The notes under the pieces are model-generated. The model was not told where the DNA came from and made no database searches. It was given only the letters and a program-made list of their open reading frames with translations. From positions 310,001 through 374,000 of the forward strand of contig NZ_CP157942.1 in the NCBI RefSeq assembly GCF_040207875.1: a stretch of 64,000 nucleotides of DNA. Direction: 5' to 3'. Position numbers and translations under genes: made by a program. Positions 8,058-16,190 of the stretch are shown here, piece by piece (the first letter of the stretch is position 1; each line of letters begins with the position of its first letter). The stretch is from Wolbachia endosymbiont of Armadillidium arcangelii (GTDB lineage: Bacteria > Pseudomonadota > Alphaproteobacteria > Rickettsiales > Anaplasmataceae).

Positions 8058-8804
8058 TTACACAATTTTGTGCAGTACCCTGTCAAATCTCAGAGCAATA
8101 GGTAACCTAAAATTAAATGGCAACCAATCAACTTTGCCTAATTTAAACGATAAACCAACCATGTTCACGCATCCAATTATATTTTCCGCTGGTATGAACC
8201 CAATTTCAGGAAACCTACTATCAAAAGAATTATTTCTATTGTCTCCCATAACAAAAAATTGATCATCAGGTACATAATAAACTGGAGTGTTATGTGATAG
8301 CTTATTGGATGCATTGTCTATTAAAATCTCATGTTCCTTGCCACTCGGAAGCGTTTCTATGTATCTTGGTATGCTACGCTTTGACTCATAATCAAAAAAA
8401 CTTTCAATTTGCTTCCACTCTACTTTTTGATCATTTAGGTACAATTCTCCCTCTATCATTTGCACTTTATCGCCCGGTATTCCTATTACCCGCTTAACAA
8501 ATCTAATGCTGTTGTTTCTTGTAGGTTTGAAAACTATTATGTCACCACGCTCTGGAGGGGTATAAAAGATTCTGCTGCTAAAGATATTGGGAGAAAATGG
8601 AAAAGAGTGTTTACTGTAACCGTATGAATATTTACTAGTAAAAATGTAATCTCCTTCAAGTAGTGTGCTTTTCATTGAACCAGAAGGGATATGGAATGGC
8701 TCAAATAAAAAACTGCGTATTGATAGCGCAATTAGTAGCAAAAAAGATAGTGAAGATAAAAACTTTCTCGTTCTTACTATCCGGTTCTCTCTCAACTTTT
8801 TCAA
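8058..8804 (-). CDS. lepB: Signal peptidase I
   Basis: LepB cleaves signal peptides from secreted pre-proteins at the periplasmic face of the inner membrane. One N-terminal membrane anchor (residues about 15-33) precedes the catalytic region. The catalytic Ser43 is in PSGSM and the general base Lys104 in RFVKRVIG; the GDNRNNSFDSR box is also intact. The length of 248 residues is usual for alphaproteobacteria. The start is TTG at 8804. No good ATG lies nearby and the upstream bases are purine-rich rather than a clear Shine-Dalgarno, so the start is moderately certain. It is convergent with hscA, with a gap of 14 bases. Confidence 0.95.
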   Translation of the reverse strand: MKKLRENRIVRTRKFLSSLSFLLLIALSIRSFLFEPFHIPSGSMKSTLLEGDYIFTSKYSYGYSKHSFPFSPNIFSSRIFYTPPERGDIIVFKPTRNNSIRFVKRVIGIPGDKVQMIEGELYLNDQKVEWKQIESFFDYESKRSIPRYIETLPSGKEHEILIDNASNKLSHNTPVYYVPDDQFFVMGDNRNNSFDSRFPEIGFIPAENIIGCVNMVGLSFKLGKVDWLPFNFRLPIALRFDRVLHKIV

Positions 8805-9061
8805 TTTTATTTTCTTTATAAATTAGGCTTATTATAACACATAAAAGTGGTAATGTGAAGTTTTACTCATAGGTGTTATTGCTCTTTTGCGAAAGTCGAA
8901 ATAAGCTTGTATCTTCAAGGAGTAAGGCATTGTCTCAAGTAATTGACAATGATTCCCAGCCAATAGATGTCATTTGCTATGCAATATTGTATAAATCACA
9001 ATGTTTGTGCATCAACTACTTTTGGCTGCATCGTTTGTTATTCAATCTTTATGCTAGTTTT

Positions 9062-9090
9062 ACTGAAAATTATACTATTTTAGATATAAT
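9062..9090 (+). promoter_or_regulatory. Candidate promoter of the virB2-like gene
   Basis: TATAAT lies at 9085-9090 with a poor -35 (ACTGAA at 9062-9067). The leader to the ATG at 9118 would be about 20 bases. The rest of the gap 8805-9117 holds no convincing gene; an 80-codon frame at 8873 ends in Lys/Val-rich, non-protein-like sequence. Confidence 0.35.
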
Positions 9091-9117
9091 TACAATATTT
9101 ACACTTAAGGTATAGGG

Positions 9118-9489
9118 ATGAACCCTACAATCAAGAGAATTTTCAATATTTTTCTTATAGTATTATTTATTTCTTTTTCTCATGTTGGGAGTGCTGCTGA
9201 CACCAATGCTGATACAACTGCTCAAGTAATATGTAATATTATTGGTTACGTTTGGGGAATAGGTGGGCCACTTATGACCGTAGTGATAATAGGCGCAGCT
9301 TTACTTGCAATATTTGGTAGAATGCCATGGCCTGCTCTTTTTGCGCTCGGTGTATTTTGCGCTGTGTTTTTTGGTGCTAAAACTATTGTCATAAAAGTAA
9401 TGGGTGGTATAAACTCTACAAATGCCTCTTTTATGGAAGAGTGTGGAACAGGAGATAAAAAAAGAGTTAATAGGGCTATTTCTTTCTAA
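9118..9489 (+). CDS. virB2: TrbC/VirB2-family type IV secretion pilin
   Basis: VirB2 subunits form the extracellular pilus of P-type type IV secretion systems. The protein has 123 residues. A long signal peptide with a Lys-Arg start and hydrophobic core (about residues 1-27) ends in a SAA-like cleavage site. Two hydrophobic helices follow (about residues 41-67 and 70-92), split by a short polar turn containing GRMPWP, as in VirB2/TrbC pilins. No other vir genes are adjacent, so it is an isolated pilin gene; Rickettsiales type IV systems are normally split over several loci. Its 3' end overlaps convergent pdhB by 14 bp. Which virB2 paralog it is cannot be told from this window. Confidence 0.75.
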   Translation: MNPTIKRIFNIFLIVLFISFSHVGSAADTNADTTAQVICNIIGYVWGIGGPLMTVVIIGAALLAIFGRMPWPALFALGVFCAVFFGAKTIVIKVMGGINSTNASFMEECGTGDKKRVNRAISF

Positions 9490-10474
9490 AGCAGACTTGG
9501 TGCACAGCTTCAATTATATCTTCCACTTGTGGTAACGCTTTCTTTTCTAAATTTGCAGCATAAGGTAAGGGAACATCCTTGCCGGTTACGCGTACAACTG
9601 GAGCATCAAGGTAGTCAAATCCTTGTTCCATAACAACGGCTGACAGCTCTGCTCCTACTCCTGCAAATGGCCAACCCTCTTCCACGCTAACTAATCTATT
9701 AGTTTTCTTAATAGAGTTAATAACGGCTTCAGTGTCAAGTGGTCTTAAGGTTCTGAGGTCAATAACTTCCGCTTCTATGCCTTTATCAGAGAGTAAATCT
9801 GCTGCATCTAACGCATCCATTAACTTCAATGAGAAAGCAGTGATAGTTACATCCTTTCCTTCCCGTATAATAGCAGCTTTGCCTATCTCAAGTAGATAAT
9901 CTTTATTTGATAGCTCAGAATCAGAAACCTCATGCTCATGCCCATAAGCTATTTCGTTTTCTAGAAATATTACTGGATTTGGATCACGAATTGCAGCTTT
10001 AAGCAGACCTCTGCAATCAGAGGCAAAATAAGGTGCTATTACCTTTAACCCTGGAACATGCGAATACCAAGATGCAAAGCACTGAGAATGTTGTGCTGCA
10101 ACTCTTGCTGCAGCACCATTTGGTCCACGAAACACTATAGGGCATCCAAGTTGTCCGCCTGACATATAATTTGTTTTTGCTGCGGAATTTATGATTTGAT
10201 CAATTGCCTGCATGGAAAAATTAAAAGTCATAAACTCAACAATTGGCCTAAGCCCAGCAAATGCTGCTCCAACAGCAAGGCCAGCAAATCCATGTTCGGT
10301 AATAGGTGTATCAACTACCCTATTTTCTCCGAACTCTTTCAGTAACCCTCTTGTTACTTTATAAGCACCATCATACTCTGCAACTTCTTCACCCATGATA
10401 AATACATCAGGGTCATTTTGCATTTCTTCTCTGATTGCTATGCATAACGCTTCTCTTACACTTAAGCTTGCCAT
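9476..10474 (-). CDS. pdhB: Pyruvate dehydrogenase E1 component, beta subunit
   Basis: PdhB is the beta subunit of the thiamine-diphosphate E1 enzyme that decarboxylates pyruvate and hands the acetyl unit to E2. The visible family blocks are VFIMGEEVAEYDGAYKVT near the start, DTPITEHGFAGLAVGAA, GPNGAAARVAAQHSQ and the C-terminal transketolase domain with LRTLRPLDTEAV. No lipoyl domain is fused to the N-terminus, unlike some alphaproteobacterial PdhB. ATG at 10474 is preferred; a TTG seven codons upstream at 10495 is possible. The E1 alpha gene is not adjacent. The preceding ankyrin gene ends 46 bp upstream on the same strand. Confidence 0.95.
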   Translation of the reverse strand: MASLSVREALCIAIREEMQNDPDVFIMGEEVAEYDGAYKVTRGLLKEFGENRVVDTPITEHGFAGLAVGAAFAGLRPIVEFMTFNFSMQAIDQIINSAAKTNYMSGGQLGCPIVFRGPNGAAARVAAQHSQCFASWYSHVPGLKVIAPYFASDCRGLLKAAIRDPNPVIFLENEIAYGHEHEVSDSELSNKDYLLEIGKAAIIREGKDVTITAFSLKLMDALDAADLLSDKGIEAEVIDLRTLRPLDTEAVINSIKKTNRLVSVEEGWPFAGVGAELSAVVMEQGFDYLDAPVVRVTGKDVPLPYAANLEKKALPQVEDIIEAVHQVCFRKK

Positions 10475-10541
10475 TTGTAAACCTGTAGATTTCAACTGAA
10501 ATAACTATATCAAAATTACCAGGAAGCGCACAAGTTAAGTT

Positions 10542-12173
10542 TTACAAACTATGTTGTTGAATGGCTACTTCTTTTTTCAATTCAGTTAATTCAGTAGCAG
10601 GTTTTGTTGTTGCATATGTAACGCCACCAGCTACCAACGCAGATGTCACAGAAATTGCAATCATCAATAGAACTGGTAATTGGAAAGCTATACTAAAGAT
10701 GACACCTACTGCCAACATGGTTACAAGGTTTACAGAAGCAACTTTTAAGAAACACAGTTGTCCTTTTTCTGTTTTTTCTAGTGGAATTTCATCTGTTTTA
10801 GTTTTTATTTTTTCTAATTCACTATTAAGTGTTGTATTTTTACTTTTTAGATCTTGTATTTGTTGTTTTAGTGATTGATTCTCTTCACTGAGCTTATCAA
10901 GTACTTCTGACCGAGTCTCATGTTCATCTAAATCATTAGAGTGCTGACCTTTTATTTTTTCTAACTCATCCTTAAGTGTTGCGTTTTCACTTTTGAGCTC
11001 TTGTGTTTTTTGTTTTAGTGATTGATTTTCTTCACTGAGTTTACCAAGTGCTTCCAACCTAGTCTCATGTCCAGCTGCGTAACTCTTTAATTCTGCCGGC
11101 TCTTTTTCTGCCTTACCCAGTTCAATCTGTTTTAATTCCTTATCTAACCTTTCTAATTCCCGGGTTCGACTATCTCGCAACTGAATTTGAGATAGTAAAC
11201 TTTCTAAAGTTTGGTTATCAACTTCATTACCTACCCCGTCATGATTTATTTCGAAGCAGGAAGAAGTATCAAATGTAGTCTCAAGTTCTAGACCGCTGTC
11301 GTCACTACTAACACCTTCACCAGTAGGAGTCTGTTTACCACTACATGTAACACTTCTTCTTTGCGGTGATTCAATTTTTTCTACCATACTCTTAACGCTA
11401 ACAGGTAAGTATTGCTTATTTACTATAATGTTATTACTTTCACCAGTAATCGAATTAGAAGCAATTTGTTCACTCTGAACATTGTCATTATTCTCTTTCT
11501 TACTTTCATTCCGCATTTGTACTTCTATCGGTACTGATTTTCCTTTACCATTTCCTAATGCAGTAGTTGCATTATTACCATTCACAGCTGAGCTCGACTG
11601 AGTCATATGATCATTCTGAGATAAATGGTGGCAACTTCCCTCTTCAACCTTTATGTGAAAACCCTTTATTTTCTTCCGCGAATGATCTTTTTCTGCTTTC
11701 TCTAACATTTTTACTATAGCTTCCTTATTTTCTGTATTACCAACCACCTCCCTTGGAGTCTTATTTTTGCTTTTTAATGAAGGATTCACTCGATCATCAC
11801 TTAGTAGTTGCTTTACTATGTTTTCACGCCCATAAGAAGCAGCTACATGCAAAGCAGTTGGCCCATCATTTTTAGAACTATTTTTTACTCGAGTGCTAAC
11901 ACTTACTTTCTTTTTCAGTAGAAGTTCCACTATCAACAGACAGTCACATGCTGTAGCAAGATGTAATAATGTCCAATCTTCTACAGTTTCTTCTGAAATT
12001 TTTATACTGAATTGATATTCTTTACTAAAATTTCTACTAAACTTGTTGTACTCTCCTACATCTTTTCCTTTTAACTCATTCTTTATTCTTTCAAGCAAAT
12101 TATCCTGATCCAAACCTTCACTCTTACCTACCTTATTTATTATTTCAAAAAACTTCTCCTTCTCTATTGCCAT
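10542..12173 (-). CDS. Ankyrin-repeat, coiled-coil, C-terminal membrane protein (candidate effector)
   Basis: The protein has 543 residues in four parts. After an N-terminal helical segment (1-65) come about three ankyrin repeats (66-160; TLLHLATACDCLLIVELLL and TALHVAASYGRENIVKQLL). A polar, Ser/Asn-rich linker (about 165-310) follows. A coiled coil (about 325-465) contains two near-identical 49-residue units built on KLSEENQSLKQ and LEKIK. Two hydrophobic segments (about 475-495 and 498-520) precede a Lys/Glu tail. The ATG at 12173 has AAGGAAAGG just upstream. Ankyrin and coiled-coil modules mediate protein binding; a role at a membrane or as a secreted host-interaction protein is inference. 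No recognised gene name. Confidence 0.85.
   Translation of the reverse strand: MAIEKEKFFEIINKVGKSEGLDQDNLLERIKNELKGKDVGEYNKFSRNFSKEYQFSIKISEETVEDWTLLHLATACDCLLIVELLLKKKVSVSTRVKNSSKNDGPTALHVAASYGRENIVKQLLSDDRVNPSLKSKNKTPREVVGNTENKEAIVKMLEKAEKDHSRKKIKGFHIKVEEGSCHHLSQNDHMTQSSSAVNGNNATTALGNGKGKSVPIEVQMRNESKKENNDNVQSEQIASNSITGESNNIIVNKQYLPVSVKSMVEKIESPQRRSVTCSGKQTPTGEGVSSDDSGLELETTFDTSSCFEINHDGVGNEVDNQTLESLLSQIQLRDSRTRELERLDKELKQIELGKAEKEPAELKSYAAGHETRLEALGKLSEENQSLKQKTQELKSENATLKDELEKIKGQHSNDLDEHETRSEVLDKLSEENQSLKQQIQDLKSKNTTLNSELEKIKTKTDEIPLEKTEKGQLCFLKVASVNLVTMLAVGVIFSIAFQLPVLLMIAISVTSALVAGGVTYATTKPATELTELKKEVAIQQHSL
10800..11078. repeat. Coding tandem repeat, 147-bp unit, two copies
   Basis: Two diverged copies with a 147-bp period, for example TTCACTGAG at 10884 and again at 11031, encode the duplicated 49-residue coiled-coil unit of the ankyrin protein. 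Because the unit is a whole number of codons, copy-number change would keep the frame. Confidence 0.75.
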
Positions 12174-12451
12174 AACCTTTCCTTCTCAAATTTATCGCTG
12201 CATAATCTCATAAAAAAGTTAAATTTATCGAAATTCTATATTTTGTATAAAATAAAATTTCTGTTTCCCAACATTGGTTTGTTGCACGAGTTACCTTAGC
12301 AGAAACAGATGTTTATATAGTTGTAGATCAGATGGTAAAATGGTTTGCACTAGTTGTGCTACCTCGTTTTCTGTAATAGTTAAAAAAATTAGTAGAAAGT
12401 TGTTGTAAGTTTATGTATTTTGAGGCTGTAATGGTCAAAGGTACATGACGT

Positions 12452-15274
12452 ATGGATGATTTTATCAGAGTTAAAGGTGCAAGAGAACATAATCTCCAGA
12501 GTATAGATATCAATATACCGAAAAATAAGTTAGTTGTTATAACTGGACTAAGTGGTTCTGGTAAATCCAGCCTTGCATTCGACACGATTTATGCAGAAGG
12601 CCAACGCCGATACGTTGAAAGTCTATCGTCTTATGCGCGTCAATTTCTCAACATTCAAGATAAACCTGATGTTGAATTAATCACAGGCCTCTCTCCTGCA
12701 ATATCAATCAACCAAAAATCAATCTCAAAAAATCCAAGATCAACTGTCGGAACCGTTACTGAAATTTACGACTATCTACGCTTGATATATGCACGAGTGG
12801 GAATGCCTTATTCACCTGTAACTGGGTTGCCAATAACGAAACAGACTGTATCTCAAATTGTAGATACTATTACAGCATTACCTTTAGAAACTAAAATATA
12901 TATACTTGCTCCTATTGTACGTGGCAGAAAGGGAGAGCACTTCAAAGAAATATTGGAAATTAAAAAGCAGGGTTACGTGAGACTAAAAATAGATGGTGAA
13001 ATATACAATATAGATGATTTGCCTAAACTAGATAAAAACAAGAAGCACGATATTTTCGTAGTTGCAGATAGAGTATCCATATCAGGTGATATAGGAAATC
13101 GACTACCAAGCAGTATAGAATCAGCATTGAGACTTGGCCATGGCTTAATATATGCAGAAATAGTGAACTTACCTGATAACCATAATTCCGAGTATAAAAA
13201 TGGTCAAACTTTAACTTTCTCAGAGAATTTTGCATGTCCTGAGTCTGGCTTCACTCTTGAGGAAGTAGAGCCAAGATTATTTTCTTTTAACAGCCCCTAC
13301 GGTGCATGCGGTTCATGTAACGGACTGGGTAAGAAATTAAGTGTTGATGCAAAACTGATAGTGCCAGATGAAACGCTCTCGATATCTGAGGGTGCTTTAA
13401 AGCCAATTGGATCAATGTCCCGTCAAGTGCATGCAAATTATGGATTGCTAAAAAATGCAATTCTATCACTGGCTGAAAATTGCAAATTTAGCCTTGATAT
13501 TCCGTGGAAGAATATAGACCAAAAAGTGAAGGATTTGATACTCTTTGGCTCTAGAGAAATGAAATTTCAAGGCTTGGTCAGTATCCTAGAACGCCAGATG
13601 GATTATGATGCAGCACTTATTGAGCGGTATTGCTCTATCGCTCACTGCAAGGAATGTGCTGGCTATAGATTAAGGAAAGAAGCACTTACAGTGAAAATTG
13701 ACGAAAAACATATAGGTGAAATATCAGGGCTCAGCATCGATGAGTCCCTTAAGTGGTTTGGAAATTTGTCAGACAAGCTTACAGAACAACAGAAGCAAAT
13801 CTCAGATAAAATATCAAATGAAATAATCAAGAGATTGACATTTTTAAAGAATGTAGGGCTAGATTACCTTACGCTTGATCGTGAATCTAGCACTCTCTCT
13901 GGCGGTGAAAGCCAGAGGATCAGGCTTGCTTCGCAAATTGGCTCTGGTTTAACAGGGGTGCTATACATACTTGATGAGCCCTCAATTGGCCTTCATCAAT
14001 GTGATAATGATCGATTAATTGCCACGCTTAAAAATTTGAGAGACATGGGTAATACTGTGATTGTTGTTGAGCATGATGAAGACACAATAATGGCTGCTGA
14101 TTATGTGATTGATATTGGCCCTGGAGCTGGTGTAAACGGAGGAAAAATCATTGCAGAAGGAACACCAGATCAGGTACAAGAAAGCTTAGAAAGCATAACA
14201 GGGCAATATTTGAGCGGAAAGAAAGAAATCTTAATTCCAGAAAGAAGAAAACAAGCAACTCAGTTCATAAAGGTAGTTAACGCGTGTGAGAACAACTTAA
14301 AAAGTATAAATGTTGAATTTCCTATAAGGAATTTTATTTGTGTTACTGGAATATCAGGAGGAGGAAAATCAAGTTTAGTGATAGAAACACTATATAAATA
14401 CTCAGCACACAAGATAAATCATTCATCTGTAAAGCATGGTCAATGCGACAAAATAGAAGGCCTTGAGTACATAGATAAAATTATAGAAGTTGATCAATCG
14501 CCAATTGGTAGGACCCCAGCATCAAATCCAGCAACATATGTTGGTATGTTTACTCACATCAGAAATTGGTTTGCAGGTCTTCCAGAATCGAAAGCTAGGG
14601 GATATAATGTAGGCCGATTTTCATTTAATACCAAGGGAGGAAGATGTGAAGCTTGTAAAGGTGATGGGCATTTAAGGATCGAGATGCATTTCCTACCGGA
14701 TGTTTATGTGAAATGTGAACAGTGTAAAGGACAGAGATATAACCGGGAAACATTGGAAGTTACTTACAAGGGAAAATCAATCTCTGATGTGCTTGATATG
14801 ACAATAGATCAAGCATGTGACTTTTTTGAAAATCTTCCAATGATAAAGGAAAAGTTGATTTCTTTACAGGAAGTGGGGCTTGGCTATATAACGCTTGGAC
14901 AGTCGTCAACAACTTTATCTGGGGGTGAAGCACAACGAATAAAGCTGTCTAAGGAACTATCAAAGCGATTTACCGGAAGAACATTGTATATTCTTGATGA
15001 GCCAACAACTGGATTACATTTTGAAGATGTAAATAACTTACTGAAAATACTCCATAGGTTAGTTGATTTAGGAAACACTGTTATAGTTATTGAGCACAAT
15101 TTACATGTTATAAAAACTGCTGATTACATAATAGATATTGGTCCAGAGGGTGGAGTGAAGGGTGGAAAGGTGGTTGCTGTAGGAACTCCAGAAAAAGTTG
15201 CACAGACTCCAGAAAGCGTTACAGGCAAGTATCTTAAAACGTATTTATTAGATCAAGTATCAACTATTTCTTAA
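12452..15274 (+). CDS. uvrA: Excinuclease ABC subunit UvrA
   Basis: UvrA is the damage-recognition ATPase of nucleotide excision repair, acting with UvrB. It has 940 residues with two ABC modules: Walker A TGLSGSGKSSL (about residue 30) and TGISGGGKSSL (about 630), and two ABC signatures (TLSGGESQRI, TLSGGEAQRI). The second zinc module is intact (CEAC and CEQC). In the first, the usual CPxCG is CPESG, so one Cys is Ser; as far as I recall, alphaproteobacterial UvrA proteins often show this. ATG at 12452 begins the family-typical IRVKGAREHNL. The 280-bp gap to the divergent ankyrin gene is AT-rich with no other gene seen. Confidence 0.97.
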   Translation: MDDFIRVKGAREHNLQSIDINIPKNKLVVITGLSGSGKSSLAFDTIYAEGQRRYVESLSSYARQFLNIQDKPDVELITGLSPAISINQKSISKNPRSTVGTVTEIYDYLRLIYARVGMPYSPVTGLPITKQTVSQIVDTITALPLETKIYILAPIVRGRKGEHFKEILEIKKQGYVRLKIDGEIYNIDDLPKLDKNKKHDIFVVADRVSISGDIGNRLPSSIESALRLGHGLIYAEIVNLPDNHNSEYKNGQTLTFSENFACPESGFTLEEVEPRLFSFNSPYGACGSCNGLGKKLSVDAKLIVPDETLSISEGALKPIGSMSRQVHANYGLLKNAILSLAENCKFSLDIPWKNIDQKVKDLILFGSREMKFQGLVSILERQMDYDAALIERYCSIAHCKECAGYRLRKEALTVKIDEKHIGEISGLSIDESLKWFGNLSDKLTEQQKQISDKISNEIIKRLTFLKNVGLDYLTLDRESSTLSGGESQRIRLASQIGSGLTGVLYILDEPSIGLHQCDNDRLIATLKNLRDMGNTVIVVEHDEDTIMAADYVIDIGPGAGVNGGKIIAEGTPDQVQESLESITGQYLSGKKEILIPERRKQATQFIKVVNACENNLKSINVEFPIRNFICVTGISGGGKSSLVIETLYKYSAHKINHSSVKHGQCDKIEGLEYIDKIIEVDQSPIGRTPASNPATYVGMFTHIRNWFAGLPESKARGYNVGRFSFNTKGGRCEACKGDGHLRIEMHFLPDVYVKCEQCKGQRYNRETLEVTYKGKSISDVLDMTIDQACDFFENLPMIKEKLISLQEVGLGYITLGQSSTTLSGGEAQRIKLSKELSKRFTGRTLYILDEPTTGLHFEDVNNLLKILHRLVDLGNTVIVIEHNLHVIKTADYIIDIGPEGGVKGGKVVAVGTPEKVAQTPESVTGKYLKTYLLDQVSTIS

Positions 15275-15339
15275 TCACTGGTTACAATTTGTAGAGGAGT
15301 ATTTTAAAAGGTATAAATTACACCTAACATATTTAATTC

Positions 15340-16044
15340 ATGAATCTTCTATTACTAAAAAAAGCTACAGATCTCATATTTCCAAACGTATGCGTAAGTT
15401 GTGAATGTATAATTGATAAAAGTTATGATTTATGCAGTGAATGCAATAAAAAAATCAATTTTTTAACTAAGCATTACTGTAATGTTTGTGGTGCAGTAAT
15501 CTCAGATAATCTTTATACATGTGGCAAATGCATCAGCAATCCTCCACCGTTTAAAGTGTTAAGATCAGTTTTCACCTACGATGAACATAGCAAAAATATG
15601 ATTATAAATTTTAAATTTTTTGATAACTTAAATTATGTGAAAGTCTACGCAAAGTGGATGTATCAAACTAACAAAGACATGTTTCAAAATGCAGAGGTCA
15701 TAATCCCCATACCGCTACACAAAATACGCTTATTTAAACGTAAATATAATCAAGCAGCATTGCTCGCGAAGGAATTAAGTAAACTATCCAATTTATCCTA
15801 TATACCATTTGCAATAAAACGTATTCGTCACACCGTACCTCAAGCTGGTCTTTCACTTAAGCAGCGTGAAAAAAATTTGAAAAAGGCTTTTAAAATAAGC
15901 AACAGCGAAATTATCAAAAACAAAATAGTGATATTGGTTGATGATGTAGTAACAACTGGAGCAACCGTAAGGTCTTGCTCTCAGGAAATTTTAAACTTTG
16001 GTGCAAGAGAAGTGAGAGTGCTATCGCTTGCAAGAACTGTATGA
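15340..16044 (+). CDS. ComF family phosphoribosyltransferase-like protein
   Basis: The N-terminal part carries paired cysteines of a zinc-ribbon type (CVSC, CSEC, CNVC, CGKC within residues 18-66). It is followed by a type I phosphoribosyltransferase fold with the PRPP loop VILVDDVVTTGATVRSC near the C-terminus. This order is that of ComF/GntX proteins. In competent bacteria ComF helps take up or process transforming DNA; in an intracellular symbiont the substrate is unknown. Length is 234 residues, usual for the family. It starts 65 bp after uvrA on the same strand and could be co-transcribed. Confidence 0.88.
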   Translation: MNLLLLKKATDLIFPNVCVSCECIIDKSYDLCSECNKKINFLTKHYCNVCGAVISDNLYTCGKCISNPPPFKVLRSVFTYDEHSKNMIINFKFFDNLNYVKVYAKWMYQTNKDMFQNAEVIIPIPLHKIRLFKRKYNQAALLAKELSKLSNLSYIPFAIKRIRHTVPQAGLSLKQREKNLKKAFKISNSEIIKNKIVILVDDVVTTGATVRSCSQEILNFGAREVRVLSLARTV

Positions 16045-16083
16045 AAATCAGCTTTTTATAGTGTATACTAGGTCTATAATTAT

Positions 16084-16109
16084 TTTTCAATACGGTTTTT
16101 TATTGAAAA
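16084..16109. terminator. Weak AT-rich hairpin between convergent genes
   Basis: TTTTCAAT (16084-16091) and ATTGAAAA (16102-16109) form an 8-bp stem with a 10-base loop in the gap between comF and the convergent coiled-coil gene. There is no GC-rich core or long T run, so terminator function is only suggested. Confidence 0.25.
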
Positions 16110-16190
16110 TTTCAGAAGAATGGAGTACAAAAGAGCCTCACATTTTTTTATTAAATAGACATTGGATTAGCTACAGTTGAAGCAAAATCA

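Noticed and set aside
8873..9115. 80-codon frame upstream of the virB2-like gene
   Set aside because: Ends right before the next gene, has no conserved features and overlaps its promoter region.
10542..12173. Idea that the ankyrin gene and pdhB form a functional operon
   Set aside because: Same strand and 46-70 bp apart, but no functional link; proximity alone is not evidence.
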